NCBI GenBank assembly: GCA_934635515.1
Contig: CAKTZK010000043.1
Coordinates: 1-13,253 of the forward strand
Origin: an uncultured Oscillospiraceae bacterium
GTDB lineage: Bacteria; Bacillota_A; Clostridia; Oscillospirales; Oscillospiraceae
DNA: 13,253 nucleotides
Direction of reading: 5' to 3'
The notes under the pieces were generated by a model. The model worked only from the letters and a program-made list of their open reading frames with translations. It was not told where the DNA came from and did no database searches. Positions 6,685 through 13,163 of the stretch are shown piece by piece. Within the stretch, counting starts at the first letter, position 1. The number at the start of each line of letters is the position of its first letter. The translations under genes and the position numbers were made by a program.

Positions 6685-8748
6685 TTACTCGACACCTCTG
6701 TAAAACAGGCCGCGTGTGAATTCGGCAGGCGGGGTCGAATCCTCTCCCTGATACCGCCGCAGGATGTCCAGAGCCTCCTCCGCCGTCTCGGTGGTGAAGC
6801 GGAGCCGGGCCCAGGTGAGGCCGCATTCTTTCCACTGGGGCTTATCCGCCAGATACAGGGCCTTGCTGTTTTGAATCTCGCTGCGGCAGCCGTGGGCGCA
6901 GAGCAGGGGAAAGGCCGCGCCGGTGCGGTCGGTGAGGGTGCCGCCGGTGCCATGGCTGCACTGGCCGCTGCACCGCAGGGGGCAGTTCTCCGTGATCATC
7001 AGCGGCAGCCGCCCGTAGACCACGGCCTCGCAGGGCAGGTACTTGGAAAGGTCCCGCACCTGCTGGTGCCGCAGCTCCGGGGACACCGTGGCGGCGGTCA
7101 CGCCCAGCTCCCCCAGGAAAAGCAGGGAGAGACTGTTAAACACATTCAGGCCCATGTCGCCCCGAATTTCCAGACCCAGACCGGCGGCAATGGGCAGGTG
7201 GCCCAGGTTGCTCACCGCCACGGCGGAAAGCTGGGGCGTTTCCCGCAAAATGCGGCGAAATTCCCCTTCATCCTCCGTGCGGAAAATCCGCGGCAGCACG
7301 GCGCAGAGCTTCGTGTACCCGGCGTATTCCTCCAGGTCAATTTCCTTTAATAAGGTAAGGGGCAGGTAGAGATAGTCCACGCCCCGGGCCAGCTCCGGCG
7401 AGAGCTGCCGGGCGTAGGTGACACTGGCCGTCAGCTTCGGCGCGCCTAAATAGGCCGCTGGGGCCGCAGGCAGGGGAGGGGTGTCGTAGGTACGGCGGGC
7501 GGGCTTTTCCACCAGCCGTTCCCGCAGCCCCGCCAGCGCCTCCCGCCGCAGAGCATTGATGCTCCCGGCGGAGAGCATCAGCCCGTCCTCAAGGGAAATG
7601 TCAATGCTTCGGCACGCGAACGCCGTGCCTCCGGTTTTTTGCAGCCGGGTGCGCAGCTCCTCCTCCGTCAGGGAGCGGCTTCGGGCCGCCTCCGGCACGG
7701 GGCCGTCCACGGTGACCTGCCGCCCGTCCGGGAGAGCCGCCGTCAGAACGGCTTGGGCTCCCGCCGCTATCCGGCAGGTAAGGTCCACCGCCAGGGGCCG
7801 ATTCTCCGCCCCGTTTTCATAGGTCTTGCGGACCTGCGCAAACCAGTCCTCGGGCCAGCGGGCATTTTCGGGCCGCATACCGAACATCTGCGGGCCACGC
7901 TTGCCCGTCCAGTATCCGTCGGTAAAGCCGCTGCGGGAAAAGGCCCGCTCCAGCTGCGCCGACTCCGCCGGGGAGGGGGGACGCTTTTCATCCAGCAGGC
8001 GCCGGTAAATGCCCGTCACCGCCCCCACATACTCGGGCCGCTTCATGCGCCCCTCGATTTTCAGGCACGCCACCCCCATTTCCTCCATTTGCCGGAGATA
8101 GGGGGAGAGATTGTTGTCCTTTAAGCTCAGCAGGTATCCGCGCTTTTCACCCAGGGCATAGGGCAGCCGGCAGGGCTGGGCGCAGGTGCCCCGGTTGCCG
8201 CTGCGGCCTCCGATCATGGCGCTCATGGCGCACTGGCCGGAGTAGCACATACACAGGGCCCCGTGGCCGAACACCTCCACCTCCGCGCCGCAGCGGCGGC
8301 AGATGATTTCCGTGTCGTGGGCGGAGAGCTCCCGGGCCAGCACAACCCGCTCCATGCCCAGCTCCGCCGCCAAACGCGCCCCCGAAAGGGTGTGCAGGCT
8401 CATCTGCGTGCTGGCGTGAAGGGGCTGGTCCGGGGCAACCAACCGCGCAAGCTGCCACAGGCCCCAGTCCTGCACCAGCACCGCGTCCACGCCCCAGTCG
8501 CTTGCCTTGCGCAGCGTTTGGGCCGCCTCCGGCAGCTCCCGGTCGGTGAGCAGGGTGTTCAGGGTCAGGTAGACCTTCACGCCGTGCTCGTGGCAGTAGT
8601 CCACTGCCTGGGGAAAGGTCTCGTCCGTAAAATTCCGTGCGCTGCGCCGGGCGTTGAAGCTGCCCAGGCCCATATACACGGCGTCGGCCCCGTTCTGCAC
8701 GGCGGCCAAAAGCGCCTCCGGGGACCCGGCAGGGGAGAGAAGCTCCAT
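6685..8748 (-). CDS. U32 family protein with DUF3656, RlhA/TrhP-like RNA hydroxylation enzyme
   Basis: The 687-residue product belongs to peptidase family U32, whose characterised members TrhP (tRNA U34) and RlhA (23S rRNA C2501) are now known to be needed for RNA hydroxylation rather than proteolysis. The U32 signature EVFGHGALCMCYSGQCAMS is at 158-176, with Cys166, Cys173, Cys189 and Cys193 as the conserved set, likely an iron-sulfur site. A DUF3656-like segment (about 320-415, with GGTAF and SINALRREAL) is followed by a second barrel-like half (about 435-640) with its own cysteines at 589, 593, 597, 617 and 621. This long form matches RlhA in architecture better than the shorter TrhP. ATG overlaps the zapA stop by one base (TAATG), so translation is coupled. 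Substrate RNA cannot be fixed from sequence, and the old 'collagenase-like protease' name is probably misleading. Confidence 0.88.
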   Translation of the reverse strand: MELLSPAGSPEALLAAVQNGADAVYMGLGSFNARRSARNFTDETFPQAVDYCHEHGVKVYLTLNTLLTDRELPEAAQTLRKASDWGVDAVLVQDWGLWQLARLVAPDQPLHASTQMSLHTLSGARLAAELGMERVVLARELSAHDTEIICRRCGAEVEVFGHGALCMCYSGQCAMSAMIGGRSGNRGTCAQPCRLPYALGEKRGYLLSLKDNNLSPYLRQMEEMGVACLKIEGRMKRPEYVGAVTGIYRRLLDEKRPPSPAESAQLERAFSRSGFTDGYWTGKRGPQMFGMRPENARWPEDWFAQVRKTYENGAENRPLAVDLTCRIAAGAQAVLTAALPDGRQVTVDGPVPEAARSRSLTEEELRTRLQKTGGTAFACRSIDISLEDGLMLSAGSINALRREALAGLRERLVEKPARRTYDTPPLPAAPAAYLGAPKLTASVTYARQLSPELARGVDYLYLPLTLLKEIDLEEYAGYTKLCAVLPRIFRTEDEGEFRRILRETPQLSAVAVSNLGHLPIAAGLGLEIRGDMGLNVFNSLSLLFLGELGVTAATVSPELRHQQVRDLSKYLPCEAVVYGRLPLMITENCPLRCSGQCSHGTGGTLTDRTGAAFPLLCAHGCRSEIQNSKALYLADKPQWKECGLTWARLRFTTETAEEALDILRRYQGEDSTPPAEFTRGLFYRGVE

Positions 8749-9068
8749 TACTTCCGGCCCTGCTGCTGGGCCTTGAAGAGCTGGCGTTTCAGCTCCGAGA
8801 CCTCGGTTTTCGCCTGGGCGGCCTCGTCCAGATAGCCCTTCACCTGGCGGCGCAGATTCTCCGCCGTCTGCTCGCTTTTCAGCAGCTCGTCGGCCAGGTT
8901 CACCGCGGCCAGCACCGCCGCGTCGCCCCGGCCCACCTTGGCTCCTGTGATGATCTCGCTCATTTTCTCGTCAACCATCTTCGCCACCTGCTCCATGTAG
9001 GCGGTGTTCTCCTCGGCCACCAGGGTATAGTCCTCGCCGCAGATGTTCACTGTGATTCGATTCGCCAT
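8748..9068 (-). CDS. zapA: Cell division protein ZapA
   Basis: ZapA is a small cytoplasmic protein that binds FtsZ and bundles its filaments at the division ring. The 106-residue product has the N-terminal globular part (MANRITVNICGEDYTL, 1-16, typical of the family) and a long C-terminal coiled coil (about 58-102). I chose the ATG at 9068 because AGGAGG lies 6 bases before it and the family begins there; the frame stays open for 14 more codons to 9110, but those are unlike ZapA and sit near the predicted transcription start. Its stop overlaps the start of the U32 gene, forming a two-gene operon, an arrangement I associate with clostridia. An extended -10 promoter lies 57 bases upstream. Confidence 0.93.
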   Translation of the reverse strand: MANRITVNICGEDYTLVAEENTAYMEQVAKMVDEKMSEIITGAKVGRGDAAVLAAVNLADELLKSEQTAENLRRQVKGYLDEAAQAKTEVSELKRQLFKAQQQGRK

Positions 9069-9125
9069 AGCTGCCTCCTGTTCTATTTCTGAAAAAGGGT
9101 ATAGATACACATGTTAAATCATCTT

Positions 9126-9134
9126 ATTATAGCA
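9126..9134 (-). promoter_or_regulatory. Extended -10 promoter for zapA-U32
   Basis: The minus strand reads TGCTATAAT, a perfect -10 with the TGn extension, 57 bases before the zapA start. The -35 position is weak, as is common for extended -10 promoters, and is overlapped by the palindrome at 9149-9161. Confidence 0.6.
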
Positions 9135-9148
9135 CATTTTTCCATGGG

Positions 9149-9161
9149 GAAAAGCCTTTTC
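9149..9161. repeat. 13-bp palindrome at the zapA -35 position
   Basis: GAAAAG-C-CTTTTC is a perfect 6-bp inverted repeat around one base. It covers the place where the zapA -35 box would be, about 18 bases from the -10. That is a typical operator position, but no known regulator's site is recognised. Confidence 0.4.
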
Positions 9162-9203
9162 TGTCCGAAAACAAAAAATTAACAAATAAAATGCTCCCGC
9201 GCC

Positions 9204-9232
9204 TTTACGAAAAGAAGGTTTTCGTGTAAAAT
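9204..9232 (+). promoter_or_regulatory. Promoter of the DnaD-like gene with an inverted repeat in its spacer
   Basis: TTTACG (9204-9209) and TAAAAT (9227-9232) are separated by 17 bases and would start transcription near 9239. The arms ACGAAAA (9207-9213) and TTTTCGT (9219-9225) are perfect reverse complements with a GAAGG centre, and the pairing extends to TTTA/TAAA with a bulged G. The repeat overlaps both boxes, so a bound repressor would block polymerase. The promoter is a moderate match to consensus. Confidence 0.5.
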
Positions 9233-9248
9233 ATATCCTGCATCATTG

Positions 9249-9288
9249 TGCAATCTTTTTGGCAGAAAAAACGAAGTTTTTTCGCCAG
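9249..9288 (+). repeat. AT-rich hairpin repeat, copy B (leader of the DnaD-like gene)
   Basis: Matches copy A at 39 of 40 bases, including the core AAAAAACGAAGTTTTTT and the GGC/GCC clamp. It lies between the predicted transcription start (about 9239) and the ribosome binding site (AGGGGAG near 9297), so it would be in the 5' leader RNA. It ends 20 bases before the ATG. Confidence 0.8.
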
Positions 9289-9308
9289 TATTTGAAAGGG
9301 GAGAGACT

Positions 9309-10199
9309 ATGGCGGGCTACATCATCCAGGACCGGGAGCAGATGCTCACCCTGCCCGCCCGGCAGGTGGACGCGCTGCTGGACCTGGCGGACGGCGACGC
9401 GGCGCTGCTGTACCTCTGCCTCATGCGCATGGAGGGCGCGGTGACGCCGGAGCAGCTCATGCAGCGCCTGCACCTGAGCGCCCTGCGGCTCCAGGCGGCC
9501 CAGACCAAGCTGGAAAAGCTGGGCCTCATCCGGGCCCAGGCCCTGCCGGTGCCGGAGCCCATCCGCCGCCCGGCGGAGTTCACCGCCCAGGAGTTGGGCG
9601 ACCTGCTGCGGGACGGCGAATTTCAGATGCTGGTGGAGGAGACGGAGCGCACCCTGGGCAAAAAGCTCACCACCATGGACTTAAAGCGCCTGGCCAGCCT
9701 CCACCGGGAGGTGGGGCTGCCGGCGGATGTGATCTTCCTGCTGGTGCGCCACTGCGTGGAAAACCAGGAGCTTCGCTACGGCCCGGGCCGCCGGCCCACG
9801 GTGGCCTTCATCGAGCGGGAGGGCCACTATTGGGCCAAGCGCGGCATCTTTGACCAGGAGTCTGCCGCCCGGTTTCTGCGGTCGGTGTCCCAGCGCCGGG
9901 AGCGGGCCGCCGAGTACATGGCCGCCCTGCAAATGGGCGACCGCCGCCCGGTGGAGGCGGAGGAAAAGTACATCGGCCAGTGGATGGACTGGGGCTTTTC
10001 CCCGGAAATGGTGTCCATTGCCTACGAAAAAACCGTGCTGAAAAAGCAGGGTATGAACTGGAAATACTTAAACGGCATCCTGCGCCGCTGGAACCAGGAG
10101 GGTCTGCGCACCCCGGAGTCCCTGCAGCAGGAAAAGCGGCCTGCGCAAAAGCCCGACGGCGGCAAAAACCAGGCTATTGAAGAATACATGAAGTGGTAA
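9309..10199 (+). CDS. DnaD-domain replication initiation protein
   Basis: DnaD-family proteins remodel DNA at the origin or at stalled forks and help load the replicative helicase with the DnaI/DnaC loader. The 296-residue product has a winged-helix-like N-terminal part (about 15-80) and two DnaD-like C-terminal repeats (about 104-153 and 203-262). The second carries YLNGILRRW (253-261), matching the YxxxIxxxW motif of the family. The ATG at 9309 is chosen because AGGGGAG precedes it by a normal distance; the frame opens at 9246, but those 21 codons run through the hairpin repeat and predicted leader. The next gene is the helicase loader, 78 bases on, which supports the functional call. It could be named dnaD, but clostridial proteins of this class are divergent and fused-repeat forms vary, so I leave the symbol blank. 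Confidence 0.87.
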   Translation: MAGYIIQDREQMLTLPARQVDALLDLADGDAALLYLCLMRMEGAVTPEQLMQRLHLSALRLQAAQTKLEKLGLIRAQALPVPEPIRRPAEFTAQELGDLLRDGEFQMLVEETERTLGKKLTTMDLKRLASLHREVGLPADVIFLLVRHCVENQELRYGPGRRPTVAFIEREGHYWAKRGIFDQESAARFLRSVSQRRERAAEYMAALQMGDRRPVEAEEKYIGQWMDWGFSPEMVSIAYEKTVLKKQGMNWKYLNGILRRWNQEGLRTPESLQQEKRPAQKPDGGKNQAIEEYMKW

Positions 10200-10205
10200 A
10201 GAAAC

Positions 10206-10229
10206 CTGGCGAAAAAACTTTATTTTTTT
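10206..10229 (-). repeat. Degenerate AT-rich hairpin repeat, copy D (after the DnaD-like gene)
   Basis: Reading plus, CTGGCGAAAAAACTT (10206-10220) matches the reverse complement of copies A and B exactly, followed by TA in place of CG and then a T-run; 21 of 24 positions agree. It begins 6 bases after the stop codon, the same geometry as copy A after mrdA. The two changes weaken the hairpin. Its T-run runs into the -35 box of the next promoter. Confidence 0.55.
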
Positions 10230-10255
10230 GAGATAAACAAATGCTACTATATAAT
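10228..10255 (+). promoter_or_regulatory. Promoter of the DnaI/DnaC-like gene
   Basis: TTGAGA (10228-10233), a 16-base spacer, and perfect TATAAT (10250-10255) form a good sigma-A type promoter in an AT-rich gap. Transcription would start near 10262, which rules out the in-frame ATG at 10257 as start codon. The -35 box overlaps the end of hairpin repeat D. Confidence 0.7.
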
Positions 10256-10277
10256 AATGTACGAAGGGGGCAGAGAT

Positions 10278-11270
10278 ATGGCATACGACGGTAAGGTCAT
10301 GCGCACGGCATTGCAGCGCTTTGAGGAGGATAAGCAGCGCCGCGCCTCCCAGGCGGAGGCCCGCCGCCAGCGCATCTACCGGGAGGTGCCCCGGCTGGAG
10401 GAAATTGAAAAGCAGCTGCGCGGCACCGTGGGCCGCATCATGGCCCAGGCCCTGCGCCATGGGGAGGACCCCGCCCCGGCCCTTGCCCGGCTGAAAGCGG
10501 AGAATCTGGCCCTGCAGCAGGAGCGCGCGGCGCTGCTCAAGGAGCACGGCTATCCTGCCGACACCCTGGAGGAGCGGCCCCGGTGCGTCCTCTGCGGCGA
10601 CACGGGCTACTGCCGGGGCAGCGTCTGCTCCTGCCTGCAAAATTATTATGCCCAGGAGCAGATCCGCCAGCTGAGCAGCATGCTGGATGTGAGCAGCCAG
10701 AGCTTTGAAAACTTCGAGCTGGACTGGTACGACACCGACCCCGGTGCCTTCAGCCGCAGCCCCCGTGAGACCATGGAGCGCAATTTCACCGTCTGCCGCC
10801 GCTTCGCCCAGGATTTTGGCCGGACCGGGGGCAACCTGCTCCTTTTCGGCGACCCGGGCCTGGGCAAGACCTTCCTCTCCGCCAGCATCGCACGGGTTGT
10901 CAGCGAGGACGGCTTTTCCGTGGTGTACGACACGGCGGGCCATGTGTTTGCCCGGTGCGAGGCGGCCAAGTTCCGGTCCGACGAGGAGCCGGACGCCCAG
11001 GAGGATGTGCGCCGCTACGAAAAGAGCGACCTGCTGATCCTGGACGATCTGGGCACCGAGATGGCCACGTCCTTCGTCCAGAGCGCCCTGTACCAGCTGG
11101 TGAACAGCCGCCTTCTGGCGGGCAGGAGCACCGTCATCAGCACCAATCTCACCCCACCGGAGCTGGGCGCCCGCTACGGCGCGGCTGTCCGTTCCCGCCT
11201 GGAGGGGGAGTACACCGTTCTGCCCTTCATCGGCCGTGACATCCGCAAATTAAAGCGCGACCGGGGCTGA
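10278..11270 (+). CDS. DnaI/DnaC-like helicase loader ATPase
   Basis: This 330-residue AAA+ protein should load the replicative helicase onto DNA. The C-terminal ATPase half shows Walker A GDPGLGKT (191-198), Walker B LLILDD (252-257), a sensor-1-like STN (288-290) and RSRLEG (305-310) carrying the likely arginine finger region. The N-terminal half has a helical, charged stretch (1-95) and a cysteine cluster: Cys103, Cys106, Cys112, Cys117, Cys119. Bacillus DnaI also binds zinc in its N-terminal part, so a zinc site is inferred. I chose the ATG at 10278, preceded by GAAGGGGG, over 10257, which sits before the predicted transcription start. Pairing with the DnaD-like gene supports helicase loading rather than the similar IS21 IstB ATPase, and no transposase is near. 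Confidence 0.9.
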   Translation: MAYDGKVMRTALQRFEEDKQRRASQAEARRQRIYREVPRLEEIEKQLRGTVGRIMAQALRHGEDPAPALARLKAENLALQQERAALLKEHGYPADTLEERPRCVLCGDTGYCRGSVCSCLQNYYAQEQIRQLSSMLDVSSQSFENFELDWYDTDPGAFSRSPRETMERNFTVCRRFAQDFGRTGGNLLLFGDPGLGKTFLSASIARVVSEDGFSVVYDTAGHVFARCEAAKFRSDEEPDAQEDVRRYEKSDLLILDDLGTEMATSFVQSALYQLVNSRLLAGRSTVISTNLTPPELGARYGAAVRSRLEGEYTVLPFIGRDIRKLKRDRG

Positions 11271-11318
11271 TTCCGGCCTGCTCGACAAAAAGTTGCGCTA
11301 TACACCGCACATCTAATA

Positions 11319-11327
11319 TGCTATAAT
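11319..11327 (+). promoter_or_regulatory. Extended -10 promoter for mnmE
   Basis: TGCTATAAT is a perfect extended -10 box, 70 bases upstream of the mnmE ATG. TTGCGC at 11293-11298 is too far (23 bases) to serve as its -35. The same TGCTATAAT is used ahead of zapA. Transcription would start near 11334, placing hairpin copy C in the leader. Confidence 0.6.
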
Positions 11328-11349
11328 AGGTTACACCGATCTATCAGCA

Positions 11350-11372
11350 AAAAAACGAAGTTTTTTCGCCAG
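11350..11372 (+). repeat. AT-rich hairpin repeat, copy C (leader of mnmE)
   Basis: The 23 bases from the A-run through CGCCAG are identical to the same part of copies A and B; the left flank differs (CAGCA in place of GGCAG), so only the hairpin core and right side are kept. It ends 6 bases before AAAGGAG, the mnmE ribosome binding site at 11379-11385. Confidence 0.75.
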
Positions 11373-11397
11373 TTTTCTAAAGGAGCGTACAATCGCT

Positions 11398-12765
11398 ATG
11401 ACCGATACCATTGCCGCCATTGCCACCGCCCGGACGCCCGCCGCCATTGGCATCGTCCGTATTTCTGGGCCGGAGACCCTATCCGTGGCGGACCGTGTGT
11501 TTCGGGCCAAAAACGGCAAACCCGCCGCCCAGCAGACTGCCCGCCGCATGATCTACGGCCAGATGCGCACGGCGGAGGGCGTGGTCATCGACGACGGCCT
11601 GTGCGTCCTGTTTCCGCCCCAGAGCAGCTATACCGGCCAGTGGTCGGCGGAGCTGCATTGCCACGGAAGCCCTGTGGTGCTGGAGGAGGTGCTTCGCAGT
11701 GCCTTTGCCGCCGGGGCCCGCCAGGCCAAGGGCGGCGAGTTCACCAAGCGGGCCTTTCTCAGCGGGCGCATGGACCTCATTCAGGCGGAGGCGGTGGCGG
11801 ACCTCATTGACGCCGAGACCGCCGAGTCCGCCCAAAACGCCGCCTTCCAGCTCTCCGGCGCCATGAGCCGGGGCGTGGAGCAGGTCTATGGCGACCTCAT
11901 GGACATCACCTCCCGCTTTTACGCGGCGGTGGACTATCCCGACGATGAAATCGAGCCCCTGGAGCAGCAGCAAATCGCGGACACACTCACCCGCAGCCGC
12001 GCCGCGCTCCAGCGCCTGCTGGACACCTTCCACCGGGGCCGCATTTTGAAGCAGGGCATCCCCACCGTGCTGCTGGGTCTGCCCAACGCCGGGAAATCTT
12101 CCCTCCTCAACGCCCTGCTGGGCTACGACCGGGCCATCGTCACCGAGGTGGCGGGCACCACCCGGGACACTGTAGAGGAGAAGGTCCGCTGCGGCGGCCA
12201 GCTCCTGCGCCTGTGCGACACCGCCGGCATCCGGGAAACGGGCGACAGCGTGGAGAAGCTGGGCGTGGACCGTGCCGTGGCCGCAGCGGAGCAGGCCAGC
12301 CTCGCCCTGGTGGTGCTGGATGGCTCCCAGCCCCTTGCCGGCCCGGAGGACGCGGTTTTCGCCCTGGCCGAAAAGGCGGAGCATACCATTATAATTATCA
12401 ATAAAAACGACCTGCCCCGGCGGCTGGACCTGGCCGCCATAGAGGGCCGATTCCAAAATATCTGCGCCCTCAGCGCCAAAACCGGCGAGGGCGTGGAGGA
12501 CCTGGAAACGCTGATCCAAAAGCTGTACCCCACCCCCGCCCGGGAGTCCGGGGCCCTGCTCACCAACAGCCGCCAGGCCGAGGCCGTGACCCGCGCCCTG
12601 CAAGCCACCGACCGGGCCGCGTCTGCCCTGACCGCGGGCCTCACCCCCGACGCCATCCTCACCGATGCCGAAGAAGCCCTCACCGCCCTGGGCGAGCTGA
12701 CCGGCAAAAGCATCCGGGAGGACCTGGTAGCCACGATTTTTTCCCGCTTCTGCGTAGGGAAATAA
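11398..12765 (+). CDS. mnmE: tRNA uridine-5-carboxymethylaminomethyl modification GTPase MnmE
   Basis: MnmE, with its partner MnmG, modifies the wobble uridine (U34) of several tRNAs using GTP hydrolysis and methylene-tetrahydrofolate. The 455-residue product is complete: N-terminal folate-binding and dimerisation domain (1-118), helical domain, inserted G domain (about 220-378) and C-terminal helix ending FCVGK with Cys452. G motifs are G1 GLPNAGKSS (227-235), G2 TTRDT (254-258), G3 DTAG (274-277), G4 NKND (335-338) and G5 SAK (359-361). The start at 11398 follows AAAGGAG with a slightly long 12-base gap. It has its own promoter and a hairpin repeat in the leader. mnmG, often next, is not within the following 488 bases. 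Confidence 0.97.
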   Translation: MTDTIAAIATARTPAAIGIVRISGPETLSVADRVFRAKNGKPAAQQTARRMIYGQMRTAEGVVIDDGLCVLFPPQSSYTGQWSAELHCHGSPVVLEEVLRSAFAAGARQAKGGEFTKRAFLSGRMDLIQAEAVADLIDAETAESAQNAAFQLSGAMSRGVEQVYGDLMDITSRFYAAVDYPDDEIEPLEQQQIADTLTRSRAALQRLLDTFHRGRILKQGIPTVLLGLPNAGKSSLLNALLGYDRAIVTEVAGTTRDTVEEKVRCGGQLLRLCDTAGIRETGDSVEKLGVDRAVAAAEQASLALVVLDGSQPLAGPEDAVFALAEKAEHTIIIINKNDLPRRLDLAAIEGRFQNICALSAKTGEGVEDLETLIQKLYPTPARESGALLTNSRQAEAVTRALQATDRAASALTAGLTPDAILTDAEEALTALGELTGKSIREDLVATIFSRFCVGK

Positions 12766-12811
12766 GAAAAACGGAAAGATGAAAGTGGAAAGAGCCTCTG
12801 CCCCCCAAAAG

Positions 12812-12860
12812 GCTCCCCTGCGTAAGGGGAGCTGTCACGGCTCCGCCGCGACTGAGGGGT
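12812..12860. repeat. GC-rich hairpin repeat, family 1, copy 1
   Basis: GCTCCCCT (12812-12819) and AGGGGAGC (12825-12832) pair perfectly around GCGTA. A second stem GTCACGG/CCGCGAC (12834-12852) with one mismatch follows, then ACTGAGGGG. On the minus strand the first stem is followed by CTTTTG, a weak terminator-like T-run. Confidence 0.65.
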
Positions 12861-12893
12861 CGACTACCGCACCTCTTGTTACGCACAAAAAAC

Positions 12894-12920
12894 GGCGGCG
12901 TGAGGGCACGCCGCCCTACG
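12894..12920 (-). repeat. GC-rich hairpin repeat, family 2, copy 1
   Basis: GGCGGCGTG (12894-12902) and CACGCCGCC (12907-12915) are a perfect 9-bp stem around AGGG. Read on the minus strand the unit starts CGTAGGGCGGCGTG, which aligns with copies 2 and 3. Confidence 0.65.
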
Positions 12921-12943
12921 CATAACATGAAAATTGGTGCCAC

Positions 12944-12971
12944 CGGGGCGTTGAGGACGCCGCCCCCTACG
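12944..12971 (-). repeat. GC-rich hairpin repeat, family 2, copy 2
   Basis: GGGGCGT and ACGCC-G-CCCC pair with a bulged base around TGAGG. On the minus strand it starts CGTAGGGGGCGGCGT, matching copy 1 with small indels and lying in the same orientation. Confidence 0.55.
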
Positions 12972-12990
12972 AAATCCTACCGATAAACGG

Positions 12991-13020
12991 TGTAGGGGCG
13001 GACGCCTCTGTCCGCCCGCC
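12991..13020 (+). repeat. GC-rich hairpin repeat, family 2, copy 3 (opposite orientation)
   Basis: GGGCGGAC (12996-13003) and GTCCGCCC (13010-13017) pair perfectly around GCCTCT, preceded by TGTAG. The unit points the other way from copies 1 and 2, giving an inverted pair across 12971-12991. Confidence 0.6.
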
Positions 13021-13053
13021 CCGGACTTGCGCTGCACCCCCAAAAACCCGTTG

Positions 13054-13102
13054 CCTCCCTTGCCTAAAGGGAGGGGGACCAGCCGGAGGCTGGTGGAGGG
13101 AT
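13054..13102. repeat. GC-rich hairpin repeat, family 1, copy 2
   Basis: CCTCCCTT (13054-13061) and AAGGGAGG (13067-13074) pair around GCCTA, then ACCAGCC-GGA-GGCTGGT (13078-13094) forms a second perfect stem, followed by GGAGGGATTCC. The two-stem layout parallels copy 1 at 12812. Confidence 0.65.
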
Positions 13103-13163
13103 TCCGTGCGGGGCAGGGAGCGCTTCGCCCGCTGTGTGTCCGTGCGTGGAACCATTCTCCGCC

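Noticed and set aside
9246..9308. 21 extra codons at the N-terminus of the DnaD-like gene
   Set aside because: They translate the hairpin repeat, and the start at 9309 has a good ribosome binding site.
10278..11270. IstB-like ATPase of an IS21-type element
   Set aside because: IstB is related to DnaC, but there is no IstA transposase or terminal repeat here, and the DnaD-like gene just upstream fits a helicase loader.
11479..12603. 374-codon open frame on the minus strand opposite mnmE
   Set aside because: Low-complexity composition and no motif; mnmE on the plus strand is unmistakable.
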